Assembly: GCF_004210375.1 (NCBI RefSeq)
Contig: NC_134827.1
Location: forward strand, 104,145,285-104,209,284
Length of the DNA: 64,000 nucleotides
Source: Tachypleus tridentatus
Taxonomy: Eukaryota > Arthropoda > Merostomata > Xiphosura > Limulidae
Direction: 5' to 3'
The position numbers were made by a program, and so were the translations under genes. Shown here in pieces: positions 45,374-55,946 of this stretch. Each line of letters starts with the position of its first letter. Position 1 is the stretch's first letter. The notes below the pieces were generated by a model. The model did no database searches and was not told the DNA's origin. It saw nothing but the letters and a program-made list of their open reading frames with translations.

Positions 45374-45722
45374 TTAAAGCCAGCCCTTATAATTCATACA
45401 CTTATCAAGCTGTTTCTCAAACTCGTTTAAATTTACTGGCTCTACAACATCTGAAGGCAACCCATTCCGAAGGCCAACCACCCTGTTACAAAAATGAAAC
45501 TGTCTTAGTTGAAGATGACTCCTATCCTGCCAAAATTTATATTTGGTTTACTTGTCCAACTATTCTCACTGTTAAATATGAAAGCAGATGATAGGTCAGC
45601 GGTGTCAATTCCATTTACAATCTTAAACATTTCAATCAGAAAACAGTTTGAAAGCTTTCGACCTTTCCTCATACAAAAACCCATCCATTCGTGAGACATT
45701 CTAGAAACCTTTCTCTGAACCT
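45374..45722 (-). pseudogene. Non-LTR retrotransposon reverse transcriptase tail (frameshifted relic)
   Basis: On the minus strand one frame reads CFLIEMFKIVNGIDTADLSS, matching the IETFKILNG region that follows the RT domain in CR1/L2/Jockey-type elements. A second frame then reads NRVVGLRNGLPSDVVEP and ends NEFEKQLDKCMNYKGWL, matching the RVV..WN.LP..VV...s...FK..LD end. A frameshift and an in-frame stop separate the two, so this is dead. The upstream part is cut off by the SINE-A at 45723. The class is secure; the exact clade is not. Confidence 0.75.
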
Positions 45723-46002
45723 TTTGTTTGTTTGCTTGTTTTGTAATTTCGCGCAAAGCTACACGAAAGCTATCTGCGCTAGCCATCCCTAATTTAGCTG
45801 TGTAAAACTAGAGGTAAAGCAGCTAGTCATAACCACCCACCGTCAACTCTTGGGCTACTCTTTTACCAACCAATAGTGGGATTAACTGTGCGTTTTAACG
45901 CCCCCATGGCTGAAAGGGCGAGCCTATTTGGTGGGAAGGGGTTCGAACCCGCAACCCTCGGATTACGAGTCGCACGCCTTAACCCACCTGGTCATGCCGG
46001 AC
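45723..46002 (-). repeat. SINE-A, full length, inserted at the retrotransposon relic
   Basis: TTTGTTTGTTTGCTTG tail to GGTCATGCCGGACC head. It borders the RT relic, whose 5' side is missing beyond it. Confidence 0.94.
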
Positions 46003-46752
46003 CTAAATATAATTAAACAATTAAATCGGTTTATATGCATATTACAACATAAATAAAAATTCTCTTCATATTAAATGTTTGGTTTACGCTTCCACTCCAC
46101 CCACCCTCATAAAATGTGACTCCTATATATATATATAGCGCCGCAGCATTGGTTTACTTGTAAACCGAAACTGAAACTCACGCTCAAATAATAATAATAA
46201 TAATATTCTATCTTTCTAAATAGTATAGTGTACCCTGGCACATTCACATGTTTAATTACAAACAAACAATTTAGGACGCTTATCTCGTGGATGAGGTTGT
46301 TGAAATGCTGCTGAGTGAATTATACACGAGTATCACGAGTGTGTAATGAAGAAACTGACATTCATCGCTTAGATTCGTGTCATTCGGATGTATATGCACA
46401 TGTGTGATTAAAATCGAACACAGCATAAGAAAAACTCTACTAGAGTTTTCTCGTTTATGTCGAAAAATACTTACTTAACCGAAATAAAGATAAAACTTAT
46501 TTACGTATTAAACACTACACAGTTGGTCCCTGAAATTTTTTTTTTTTTTTTTGTACATGGCCATACTATCATAATTTTATATGGTTGTACAGCCCCTTCC
46601 CCCAAAATGGTTTTGTTAAATGACCCTCTTGCAATAGTTTCCTACAACTATATAGCCCCTTCACACACACACACACAAAAACATATTGTCATATTATTTG
46701 GTTATGTTGTAATACTTCTCTAATGCTACAGGTATTGAAACAAAATGATTAT
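46003..46752. other. Unique sequence with microsatellites
   Basis: (TA)n at 46125, (ATA)n at 46188-46206, a T run at 46537-46552 and (CA)n at 46664. The open frame at 46457-46723 is low complexity. Confidence 0.45.
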
Positions 46753-47027
46753 GTTTGTTTGTTTTTTAATTTTGCGCAAAGCTACACAAGGGCTATCTGC
46801 GCTAGCCGTCCATAATTTAGCAGTGGAAGACTAGAGGGGAGGCAGCTAGTCATCACCACCCACCGCCAATTCTTGGACTACTCTTTTACCAACGAATAGT
46901 GGGATTGATCGTCACATTATAACACCTCCACGGCTGAAGAGACGACCATATTTGGTGTTACGGGGATTCGAACCCGCGACCCTCGGATTACAAGTCGAAC
47001 GCATAAACCACCTGGCAATGCCGGGTT
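46753..47027 (-). repeat. SINE-A, full length
   Basis: TTTGTTTGTTTTTTAATTTT tail to CTGGCAATGCCGGG. Flanks CAAAATGATTATG and CAAAATTATTTTG suggest a decayed target duplication. Confidence 0.94.
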
Positions 47028-47097
47028 CAAAATTATTTTGTACCTGGTTGTATTGTAATAGTTTTCTACCGATACAAATCCGCCAACAAAATAGTTG

Positions 47098-47195
47098 CCC
47101 CCCCCCACTAGCACAGCTGTAAGTCTACGGATTTACAACGCTAAAATCAGGGGTTCGATTCCTCTCGGTTGACTCAGCAGATTTTACTACTTGGC
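47098..47195 (+). repeat. SINE-B head, diverged
   Basis: CCCCCCCACTAGCACAGCTG, GGGGTTCGATTCC B box. The tail is poorly preserved. Confidence 0.7.
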
Positions 47196-47408
47196 TACCT
47201 TTTAATAGTAACCTAAGACTATTTGTCAATCTTCTCTGTCTCTGTTGCTTAGTTATTAAAAACAAAGTGTACGATATTATTTATTTAGTTTTCAAACAGA
47301 AGCATCTCTGTAATTGTAACGAATTTAAAACATAACTTCCCTAAACTGTAAAACAAACATTTCTAAATTTACAGTTGTCTCTATTTACTACGTGCCTTCA
47401 TCTATTTC

Positions 47409-47529
47409 TGTTTGTTTGTAGTTAACCACAAAGCTACAAATGAGCTATCTGTGCTCTGCCCACGACGGATATAGAAACCCAGTTTCTCGAGTTGTAAGTC
47501 CGCAGACATACCGCTATGCCACTGGAGGA
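47409..47529 (-). repeat. SINE-B
   Basis: TTTGTTTGTAGTTAACCACA, GTAAGTCCGCAGACATACCG and CCACTGGAGG. Confidence 0.9.
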
Positions 47530-47596
47530 CACCAACCGTAATCGATCGTGACAGAATCGATCAATGGTTTAGACATTATTTATTTACTTACTGACG

Positions 47597-47881
47597 CTTG
47601 GCCGGGCATGGCCAAGCGTGTTAAGGCATGAGACTCATAATCTGAGGGTCGCGGTTTCGCATCTCTGTCGCGCCAAAGATGCTCGCCCTCCCAGCCGTGG
47701 GGGCGTTATAAGTACGGTCAATTCCACTATTCGTTGGTAAAAGAGTAGCCCAAGAGTTGGCGGTGGGTGGTGATGATTAGTTACTTTCCCTCTAGTCTTA
47801 CACTGCTAAATTAGGGACGGCTAGCACAGATAGCCCTCGAGTAGCTTTGTGCGAAATTCAAAAACAAACAAACAAACTTGT
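47597..47881 (+). repeat. SINE-A, full length, with target duplication
   Basis: CTTGGCCGGGCATGGCCAAG to AAAACAAACAAACAAAC. Flanked by TTACTGACG (47588-47596 and 47882-47890). Confidence 0.95.
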
Positions 47882-47890
47882 TTACTGACG

Positions 47891-48240
47891 AGGGTTAATT
47901 TGTTAATATCCGTAAAACGAGTCCATGTATCACTAAAACAAATAATTAATAGATAGTGTTTTATTTTTAATTTCGTGTCTTGACTGGGAGTAGAAAGAGA
48001 CGATTTTGCTTCATTACCATGATATAGACAAATGAAAACCGACAAAGTGGGATTATATGTTTTTAATTAACTATGTTTATGTACTTCACATAGAAACTGA
48101 TAATGCGGAATAATTGCTCTATCTTTCCAACAGTAAATTACTTACCTAAAAAATATTATAATCAACAGTAATTACATTTTAAATTAAATGTACCATTTTT
48201 ATTTCACTTATACTTTTCATCTCGATAAAATAATGTCTCA
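47891..48240. other. Unique AT-rich sequence
   Basis: Nothing recognised. Confidence 0.4.
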
Positions 48241-48360
48241 TTTGTAATTAAGCACACAGCCACACAAACGGCTTTCTGTGCCCTGCCTACCACGGGTAAA
48301 TGAAGCCGGTTTCTACCGTTGAAAGTCTGCAAACATTCCGCTGTGCCACTAAGAGCATCC
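48241..48360 (-). repeat. SINE-B, diverged
   Basis: TTTGTAATTAAGCACACAGC, CTGCCTACCACGGGTAAATG, CTGTGCCACTAAGAGC. Confidence 0.78.
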
Positions 48361-48425
48361 AGGTTCGTATAGACCTTGCTATAATGTTGAGGCTGAGGAC
48401 AAACGGCAACGATTTGTTTTTAACA

Positions 48426-48550
48426 GTGTATGGCCAGGTGCATTCTAGTAATAAAATATTGAACTGTGAATATGAAGATGCATGGTTCGCGTCCCGTCAC
48501 CACAAAAACCGAGCTACACACTTTGGAGCCGTGTGTATATTAAAAGACAA
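48426..48550 (+). repeat. SINE-C copy 1 (old tRNA-derived family)
   Basis: TGAACTGTGAATATGAAGAT, TGGTTCGCGTCCCGTCACCA, CACACTTTGGAGCCGTG. It shares structure with 49119 and 49802. Confidence 0.6.
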
Positions 48551-49118
48551 AATACACCCATCCAATTAAATTAGTCAAAGAAGCCTTTACAATGTCATTT
48601 AACAAAAAGGAATCTTCAATAACCGCGGCACTTGAAATTCTTTCAGACAGGATTAAAGTAAATTAATTTATGAGATCTTTGGAGTGGTAAGATGATCGGT
48701 TGTAAGGATTTGAACTCCTGAGTCTAAAACTGTAATCAGATCTCAAAATGGTTAAAAGACGACGGAGGTACGAGCTAAAAATTTGGAGCTAAAAACAACA
48801 ACAACAAAACTCAGAGTCGTTCTATGAGCCACTATGCCGCGGCTAAAAAAAATAGCGTAAGTTTTCGCGATATTTTAAAGGAACAAAACGTTTTAAGTGG
48901 CTTGATGCTGTTCCTTGTTTGTATGAAAGATATGGATACTGTGTACTGTAGTAGAAAACACATAAGACAGTAACTATTTGTTTTATCTAGTTAGTTACAC
49001 AGGAGAGTAAATAAATACGTTTCATATGTTTCCACAATAGCCGAATGTTTTATATGTTAACAGATTACAAAACAAAATAGCAGCATATTGTCTATTTTTA
49101 TTTACTACAATACTTGAT
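48551..49118. other. Unique sequence
   Basis: A weak tRNA-like pattern at 48680-48760 (GGAGTGGTAAGATGATCGGT) may be another decayed SINE. Otherwise nothing. Confidence 0.3.
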
Positions 49119-49385
49119 AATCCGGAAATAGCCGAGTTTTTCTAGTGATTCGACTGTGGATCCGAAGATTATTGGTTCACGACTCATTGACGCAAAAAGG
49201 CGCTTCGCACTTTGGTGCCGTGGGGGCGCTATAAGAATCCTTGTTACGTTCGATAAGATAACTGTGCCCTAACAGTTTATGATGGATGACGTTGATCAAA
49301 CAGTTTATCCAGCGTGTCAGTTCGAAAGTAGGGATGACCATACTTATATAGGCTTAAAGCTTGGCGCAAAGTTTGTGGAATAAAA
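49119..49385 (+). repeat. SINE-C copy 2
   Basis: TCGACTGTGGATCCGAAGAT, GGTTCACGACTCATTGACGC, then GGTGCCGTGGGGGCGCTATA, the same central block as SINE-A. Ends with GCGCAAAGTTTGTGGAATAA and AAACAAAAC. Confidence 0.65.
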
Positions 49386-49801
49386 CAAAACAAAAGTGAA
49401 AGTTTACAAATTATTACAGAACAAAATAAAAACAAACAAGCAAAAACTAATACCTGACAGTCTTATGTTCTATGTTTATATGTAGTACAATACACAATAC
49501 CCACATGTTTATCCACGATATACAATAGTCAAGCAATTTTCATGATTACCTGCAACAATATGCGACACATTTTCAAATCATTTTAATAACTTATTTTTCA
49601 CTAAATCATTTGTATGTCCCTGTTTATGGTTTCATTGGCTGCAAAGTCTCAAAAACAACATAAGTGACAAAAAATATAAATTAAAATGTGATTAATATTG
49701 TAATTAACTCCTCCTCAGGACCCCTATGTGTTCTACTTTTTCAGTTCTTTGTATTGCAATGGGTAAAAAATAGCACAACATTATTCTGTTTCACACAATA
49801 C
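49386..49801. other. Unique AT-rich sequence
   Basis: Nothing recognised. Confidence 0.4.
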
Positions 49802-49940
49802 GCGGACCCGACCGGTAGAGAACGGTATGAGTTGTCGAACTGTGGATATGAAGGTCCGAAGTTCGCGTTCCGTTACCACAAAAACGCGTGAAACGCTTGT
49901 ATAGACTTTGAGGATGAAATTCACCGGGCTGCTAAAAGAC
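49802..49940 (+). repeat. SINE-C copy 3, next to a SINE-A
   Basis: CGACCGGTAGAGAACGGTAT, GTCGAACTGTGGATATGAAG, GTTCGCGTTCCGTTACCACA. A SINE-A sits immediately 3' of it. The open frames here are SINE translations. Confidence 0.65.
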
Positions 49941-50214
49941 GGCCTGGCATGGCCAAGCGCGTAAGGCGTGCGACTCGTAATCCGAGGGTCGCGGGTTCGC
50001 GCCTGCGTCGCGCTAAACATACTCGCCCTCCCAGCCGTGAGGGTGTATAATGTGACGGTCAATTCCACTATTCGTTGGTAAAAGAGTAGCCCAAGAGTTG
50101 GCGGTGGGTGGTGATGACTAGCTGCCTTCCCTCTAGTCTTGCACTGCTAAAGTAGAGACGGCTAGCACAGATAGCCCTCGAGTAGCTTTGTGCGAAATTC
50201 CAAAACAAACAAAT
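49941..50214 (+). repeat. SINE-A, full length, with target duplication
   Basis: GGCCTGGCATGGCCAAGCGC to ATTCCAAAACAAACAAAT. Flanked by GCTAAAAGAC (49931-49940 and 50215-50224). Confidence 0.97.
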
Positions 50215-50275
50215 GCTAAAAGACCGTCTTAATACGCCTACTAAGCAAATTCGTTTATTTGTACATAACGTTAAA

Positions 50276-51040
50276 CAGTGAAACCTGTCTAAGGTGGAAT
50301 TGCACTAGACCGAGTACAATTTCAAGCTTAAGCAGGTTTTCCGGCTGAGACAGTGAAGATGCATTTTCTAAATTATATAAAAATTTTGAGCGGAACGTTA
50401 TACTTGCTTGTTTCAAGGGAAGTAACACGTTTGTGAATAAAGTTATTATACTGTTTACACTATATTTATTAGAATAAAAACCAAAGTAGGAATTCAATAT
50501 ATGCATAAGTACACAAAATCTTAATCAAATTTATTTGAAGAAAATGTCCAATTTAAACTGTTTCGTTTTTTTAATGGGCTTCTTCACGCGGTTAAAAAAG
50601 AACGCCAATTCTACGATCTTTTCATGAAGTTCATTTTTCTACTTCATTTTTGCATACAATTTGATATCGTTAATATAACTTAACACTTGTGATAAAGTAT
50701 GGATTTCTATTTCCTCACTGTCTTTTCCATTTTGTTCATCTTCTGAATCTCTCACACTGTTATCAACTTGTGATTCTATTGTAAATTTTAAATCAATTTC
50801 ATCAGTTTCTGTCAAGCCATTCTTGTCAACGTTCACAAAACTTTCCACGTTCACTAGAATCATCATAACAACAACTTCTCCACAATCTCCGCCATTATCA
50901 AGAATAAATCCACCGTTTCCAAAGCACTTTACTACGCATTCCTTTAACACATTTGATTGGATGACTTAAAAATGAAATTGCATCTAACACGTCAATTTTC
51001 ATGGTCATTTCAAATGCTCTCTTACATGTATTGTTTTAAA
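50276..51040 (-). pseudogene. Pogo/Tigger-like (CENP-B-type) transposase relic
   Basis: A 103-codon minus frame (50641-50950) reads LKECVVKCFGNGGF, then an acidic stretch with ESQVDNSVRDSEDEQNGKDS. Upstream, a shifted frame gives MTMKIDVLDAISFL. Together these match the end of pogo/Tigger DDE transposases, where a conserved ...DAI.F...W..v...tI.nCF.kaGF segment is followed by an acidic tail. CAGTGAAACCTGTCTAAGGT at 50276 resembles a Tigger/pogo terminal repeat. The N-terminal DNA-binding part and DDE core are not visible, and the frameshift marks it as inactive. Confidence 0.6.
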
Positions 51041-51100
51041 GGTCACAGGTGAGAACGACAGGAGGACGAGCGAGGTTTGTAATGTTAGAAATAAATAATT

Positions 51101-51226
51101 TTTGTTTGTCATAACAAAGCTTTACATAATAGACCACCTGTGCTATACTCACCACGAAGAGATCTTAGCCCGATTCTTAGCGCAGTAGGCCTACAGATTT
51201 ACCACTGAGCCACTGTGGATGGGGGC
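51101..51226 (-). repeat. SINE-B, old
   Basis: TTTGTTTGTCATAACAAAGC, ATACTCACCACGAAGAG, ACTGAGCCACTGTGG. Diverged but complete in outline. Confidence 0.72.
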
Positions 51227-51261
51227 GAAACAAATAATAATAAATAACTTGCTGTTTGTTT

Positions 51262-51489
51262 GTTTTTTTTTATAATCCACTCGAATGTGATTAAATGTCT
51301 CATCAATTTCAACTCTACATCAGCTATATAATTAATCCCGGAAATCCAATTACATTCATGTACGAATCCTTCCACAAAATTCCAAACGGTTTTGTTATTA
51401 TTTTTGGATTTTAGTGTGCCCTTTCTTGCTAACAAATATTCTTCCTCCAAAACAGAGAAGACTTGTATATTGCACGTGACTATATACAT
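51262..51489 (-). CDS. Unidentified coding-like frame
   Basis: The minus frame reads LEEEYLLARKGTLKSKNNNK then TVWNFVEGFVHECNWISGIN, with many purine-first codons, and runs into poly-lysine where a T-run begins. It has no recognised domain and no clear splice sites. It may be the 5' part of the neighbouring transposase relic or a separate fossil. The plus-strand frame over the same bases is less coding-like. Confidence 0.25.
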
Positions 51490-51576
51490 TACTCACGTGC
51501 ATGCTTCAACTGACGAGGAACGTGATTTTATGTTGCTTCCAGGGAGAATTACTTTCTTTATCATTCTTTTGTTTGC

Positions 51577-51700
51577 CCCCCCCCTCCGATGGCTGGACTA
51601 GTGATAAGTGTGAATGCTTATGACACTAAAAACCGAATTTCGATACCCGCGGAGGGCACATATAATATGTTCAGTAGCTTCGTGCTTAACTACAAACAAG
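51577..51700 (+). repeat. SINE-B, diverged
   Basis: CCCCCCCCTCCGATGGCTGG, GAATTTCGATACCCGCGG, GTAGCTTCGTGCTTAACTAC, CAAACAAG. Confidence 0.8.
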
Positions 51701-52110
51701 TAAAATAAATCAATCTTTGTATTAATTTCACCTTCGAAGGAATTGACCATCTCGCGTTCGGGTAACATCCTTGGCTGTCTCTCACCTGACCTGACCTCGA
51801 AACTGTGTTTATAAGTCAGAACTCCGTGACAAAATAAAAATAAAACAAACGTTTATGAAAGTAATCCTCAAAGAAACACTCTTTACTCTGGAAGGTAAAA
51901 AAGACGAACAAATATTCAGTTTTTTTTTTCAAAGCTGACAGTTCAAAGTAAGTAAGGTGAAACTGAGACATTGTCCATCTAATTTTACATATATGTACGT
52001 GTACGACGATGATAACGTTGCAGGTGTGCGGTCTGCTCTGGGTCGGAGGTCAGTCGTATTGTTCACGACTTGGGAGGGCTAACGGCTTTACCGATCTTTT
52101 TATGTTGCAG
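51701..52110. other. Unique sequence upstream of an exon-like segment
   Basis: Contains a CpG- and G-richer patch at 52010-52080 (GTGCGGTCTGCTCTGGGTCG). No feature assigned. Confidence 0.35.
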
Positions 52111-52224
52111 CACGACACTTAATAGAGACCTGGAAAGATCAGGTGCTATTTATATCTTCTCCTTCCTGTTGCACTGGCGTTATCTGATCCGTTTTAGCTG
52201 TGCACCATTAATTCGGAAAAACTG
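52111..52224 (+). CDS. Candidate internal exon (114 bp)
   Basis: Bounded by TTTTTATGTTGCAG| on the left and a consensus donor CTG|GTAAGTATTG on the right. One frame (starting at the second base) is open throughout and reads TTLNRDLERSGAIYIFSFLL then HWRYLIRFSCAPLIRKN. The length is divisible by three. It may equally be an untranslated exon, and I recognise no domain. Confidence 0.3.
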
Positions 52225-52358
52225 GTAAGTATTGAACATCTCATAAACGAGTGATCTGTATCTTCAAAACCACTGATACAGACATGGTCCCGATACAGAT
52301 AATGTGATTATGTCAGTGGTTTTGAAATGTAAGACTGTTGACATTTTAGAAACAGTGC
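52225..52358. other. Inverted pair of 18-bp segments
   Basis: TCTTCAAAACCACTGATACA (52261-) and its near-complement GTCAGTGGTTTTGAAATG (52313-) form a potential hairpin around TGGTCCCGATACAG. Confidence 0.5.
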
Positions 52359-52521
52359 TTGTTTATTTGTTTTGAATTTCACGCAGAGCTACACGAAGGC
52401 TATCTGCGCTAGCCATCCCTAATTTAGCAGTGTGATACTAGAAAGAAGGCGGCTAGTCATCACCACCCACTGCAAACTCTTGGGCTGCTCTTTTATCAAC
52501 GAATAGTGGGATGCCGGGCCC
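52359..52521 (-). repeat. SINE-A with large internal deletion
   Basis: The tail and half the body are normal, then GAATAGTGGGAT joins directly to GCCGGGCC at the head end. About 120 bp is missing. Confidence 0.9.
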
Positions 52522-52631
52522 CACGTAAAGACGAAGCTTACCTCACGATGATGCTATTTAAAAGCATAGTTTATAGATTATAGTTTACCAAATGAACAGG
52601 TATTAGCACACGTGGGACTATTTCTGAAATT

Positions 52632-52912
52632 GACCCGGAATGGCCAGGTGGTTGAGGCACTGGACTCGTAATGTGAGAGTCGCGGGTTCGAATCCCCATC
52701 ACGCCAAACATGCTCGTCCTTCCAGCTGTGGGGGACGTTACAGTGTGACGGTCATTTACACTATTCGTTGGTAAAAGAGTAGCCCAAGAGTTGGCGGTGG
52801 GTGGTGACGACTAGCCGCCTTCCCTCTAGTCTTACACTGCTAAATTCGAGACTGTGAGCGCAATTAGCCCTAGTGTAGCTTGCCGCGAAATACAAAACAA
52901 ACTAAACCAAAC
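52632..52912 (+). repeat. SINE-A, full length
   Basis: GACCCGGAATGGCCAGGTGG, CGGGTTCGAATCCCC B box, body complete, tail ATACAAAACAAACTAAACC. Confidence 0.95.
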
Positions 52913-53170
52913 CTTACATGATAAAGACATTCTACCACACTATAAATGTATACATATAAAGACACACGTGGCCCATACTTAGTTCTGGGTTTCGCTCTTG
53001 ATGCGTTTTGTGTTACGAGAACCTGAATTTGCTTCAGTTGAAAAAAATTAACTGCCGTCTTTCACGCGTCTTCAGTTAGAAACGTAAGAGAAACGTTGAA
53101 TTCGTGATTGACACAACTATAGTCTACGGTGTCAAAACCACTGATCACGTAAACCGTCGTGTTTTCACAG

Positions 53171-53292
53171 GTACTTCCATTTCTCTGTCGTCGCCAGGAC
53201 CCGGGGTAATACCGTTTATATCGTCGGAGTATATTTCACCGTATTATCCTGGCTGGCGGTGCAGTTCCTCAGGGGGTGATCTCCCCACTGAA
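53171..53292 (+). CDS. Candidate internal exon, unidentified gene
   Basis: GTGTTTTCACAG| precedes a frame reading TSISLSSPGPGVIPFISSEY then ISPYYPGWRCSSSGGDLPTE and GDIE, with a possible donor GAG|GTTAGA at about 53293. The segment is CpG-rich and compositionally unlike its AT-rich surroundings. Beyond 53293 the frame becomes hydrophobic and stops at 53368. A stronger GTAAGT lies at 53382, but only after that stop. The splice phase does not fit a direct join to the exon at 52111. Family not recognised. Confidence 0.33.
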
Positions 53293-53463
53293 GGCGACAT
53301 CGAGGTTAGAATCTTCCTTCCCATTCTTTCCATTTCTTACGTCTCCTATGTATCCTTATACCAGCTATGACATGTCGACGGGTAAGTAATTTTTATTCTA
53401 GTACCCAGTTTATTGTGTTAGTTATACATTAAACGTGGTGTTCAACAATACAATAAGTATCCA

Positions 53464-53605
53464 GGTAAGGGACCGAATAAATATTTTAGTGTTTAAAAAT
53501 GCAGAAATTCTCCACGTAATGGACAGGATAAAGAATATAGTGTTTAAAAATAAGCTTTCGTATAATGGACCGCACAATGAATAGTGTTGAAAAATAGTAC
53601 AGGCT
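53464..53605. repeat. Degenerate tandem repeat, about 50-bp unit, 2.8 copies
   Basis: GTAATGGACAGGATAAAGAA, GTATAATGGACCGCACAATG and AGTGTTTAAAAAT recur at 45-55 bp spacing. Confidence 0.6.
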
Positions 53606-54498
53606 TATGAAAAGTATAATTAACTAGTCACGCGCTTCCCCATAACAAAACACCACAAAAATTGTTAAGATGATAGTATTTGTTTCTACCTCTCTCTCTG
53701 TCTGTGTGTGTGTATTTAATGTATTTGTAACAATCAAAATGAATTTGCCCACACATATATTCCTGTCAAAGACGTCCTGTGATAAAGTTATGACCCATCC
53801 ACTGTTCCGTTTCATCTTCAAATATGGGTTGTTTTAATTCAAAGCGACTTTTCTAACAACTAGAGCATCGACAAATATTAGTTAAAAGTGTAATATATAT
53901 TTCTTAAGAATAAAATGGTTGTAGTAACGCACGTGTACTTGTCTTGCCCTTCGGCTCTAGAATGGGTTAGTGTGGGATAAATCGATGCTGATTGAAGGAA
54001 CAACCTCATCCGAAGATTTGGTGTTATTGTTGAAAAGTACATTTCAGTTCACTTAAACATTCAAAATGTTTTAGGATATCCAAGGTGAAAACCTTCAGTA
54101 TTTGTTTGTTTAAGAAACTCCACTCGAAGCTACAAAGATGGTTATATTCCTAACTCTGCACTGGTAGCATCCACTACCAATTTTTAAGGAATTTTATCCG
54201 ACGAAAGAGTAGAAGTTAACTGTTATTCTTATAAGCCTCCCAAAGTGCAAAGCGCAATCTTACGGCAATGGGCCACAAACCATGGACCCTTGAATTCATG
54301 GTGTGAGTAAAAGCAGGGTACCTAATTCACAATCCATTCACATCTTTATTAGTACAAACAAAGGAATAGAATATTTAATTAATTATACTCATTAATGTAT
54401 TGATTTTTAGTATTGATTTTACCAGATGTTAGTATTAATTAATGAGACAGCGAACGAAGAAGTTGAACTATGATAGTGCAGTCAACGTGGTTGTTTCG
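53606..54498. other. Unique AT-rich sequence
   Basis: A (TC)n/(TG)n microsatellite at 53690-53712. Nothing else recognised. Confidence 0.4.
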
Positions 54499-54786
54499 TT
54501 TGTTTGTTTGTTTGTTTTTCAATTTCGCACAAAGCTACTCGAGGGCTATCTGTGCTGGCCGTCCCTAATTTTGCAGTGTAAGACTAGAGGGAAGGCAGCT
54601 AGTCATCACCACCCACCGCCAACTCTTGAGCTACTCTTTTACCAACGAATAGTGGGATTGACCGTCACATTATAACGCCCCCACGGCTGACAGGGCGAGC
54701 ATGTTTGGCGCGACGGGGATGCGAACCCGCGACCCTCGGGTTACGAGTCGCACGCCTTAACGCGCTTGGCCATGCCGGGCCCAGGG
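54499..54786 (-). repeat. SINE-A, full length, with target duplication
   Basis: TTTGTTTGTTTGTTTGTTTT tail to GGCCATGCCGGGCCC. Flanked by TGTTTCG (54492-54498 and 54787-54793). One of the least diverged copies. Confidence 0.96.
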
Positions 54787-54928
54787 TGTTTCGTATTCCA
54801 CCACAAATACAACGATTTAAATGTTCTTTTTAGGAATCCTTGATGTTCTAAAGAAGAGCTATAACATTTCTATCTCTTTAGTTTAACGGAACATGATCAA
54901 ACATATTACTCCTAAGTCAAGTGAAGAG

Positions 54929-55946
54929 ATGTAGCGTTCACATGAAGATGTGATGGGTATCAACATAGGCTGTTGGATGTAGCGTTCACATGAAGATTTA
55001 ATGGAAATGATAACCATCTGTTAGATGTGGCATTTACATTATAATCCAATAGGAAGGTATGATAACAGTCTGTTTAATGTAGCGTTCACATACAGATATA
55101 CTGGGTAGGTTTGACAACAGCCTGTTGGATGTAGCGGTCACATGAAGATGTACAGGAAGTTATAACAATCTGATGAACGTAGGGTTCGCATGAAGATGTA
55201 ACGGGTATGATAACAGTCTGTTGAATGTAGAGTTCACATGAAGATGTAACGGGTATGATAACAATCTGTTGAATGTAGGGTTCACATGAAGATGTAACTG
55301 GTGTGATAACAATCTGTTGAATGTAGGGTTCACATGAAGATGTAACGGGTATGATAACAATCTGTTGAATGTAGGGTTCACATGAAGATGTAACGGGTAT
55401 GATAACAATCTGTTGAATGTAGGGTTCACATGAAGATGTAACGGGTATGATAACAATCTGTTGAATGTAGAGTTCACATGAAGATGTAACGGGTGTGATA
55501 ACAATCTGTTGAATGTAGGGTTCACATGAAGATGTAACTGGTGTGATAACAATCTGTTGAATGTAGGGTTCACATGAAGATAAAACGGGTATGATAACAA
55601 TCTGTTGAATGTAGGGTTCACATGAAGATGTAACTGGTGTGATAACAATCTGTTGAATGTAGGGTTCACATGAAGATGTAACGGGTATGATAACAATCTG
55701 TTGAATGTAGGGTTCACATGAAGATGTAACTGGTGTGATAACAATCTGTTGAATGTAGGGTTCACATGAAGATGTAACTGGTGTGATAACAGTCTGTTGA
55801 ATGTAGGGTTCACATGAAGATGTAACTGGTGTGATAACAATCTGTTGAATGTAGGGTTCACATGAAGATGTAACTGGTGTGATAACAGTCTGTTGAATGT
55901 AGGGTTCACATGAAGATGTAACGGGTATGATAACAGTCTGTTGAAT
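54929..55946. repeat. Minisatellite, 48-bp unit, about 21 copies
   Basis: Units contain GTTGAATGTAGGGTTCACAT and GAAGATGTAACGGGTATGAT. The left five or so units (54929-55170) are diverged, the rest nearly identical. 48 is divisible by 3 and the minus strand lacks stops, so it reads as an endless 16-residue repeat. It joins the next array without spacer. Confidence 0.96.

Noticed and set aside
46917..47114. Minus ORF ending in a glycine-rich start
   Set aside because: Lies inside a SINE-A and its flank; translation of repeat sequence.
15892..54786. tRNA genes at SINE heads
   Set aside because: Heads have A- and B-box-like motifs but no closed acceptor stem, and are followed by the SINE body and tail with target duplications.
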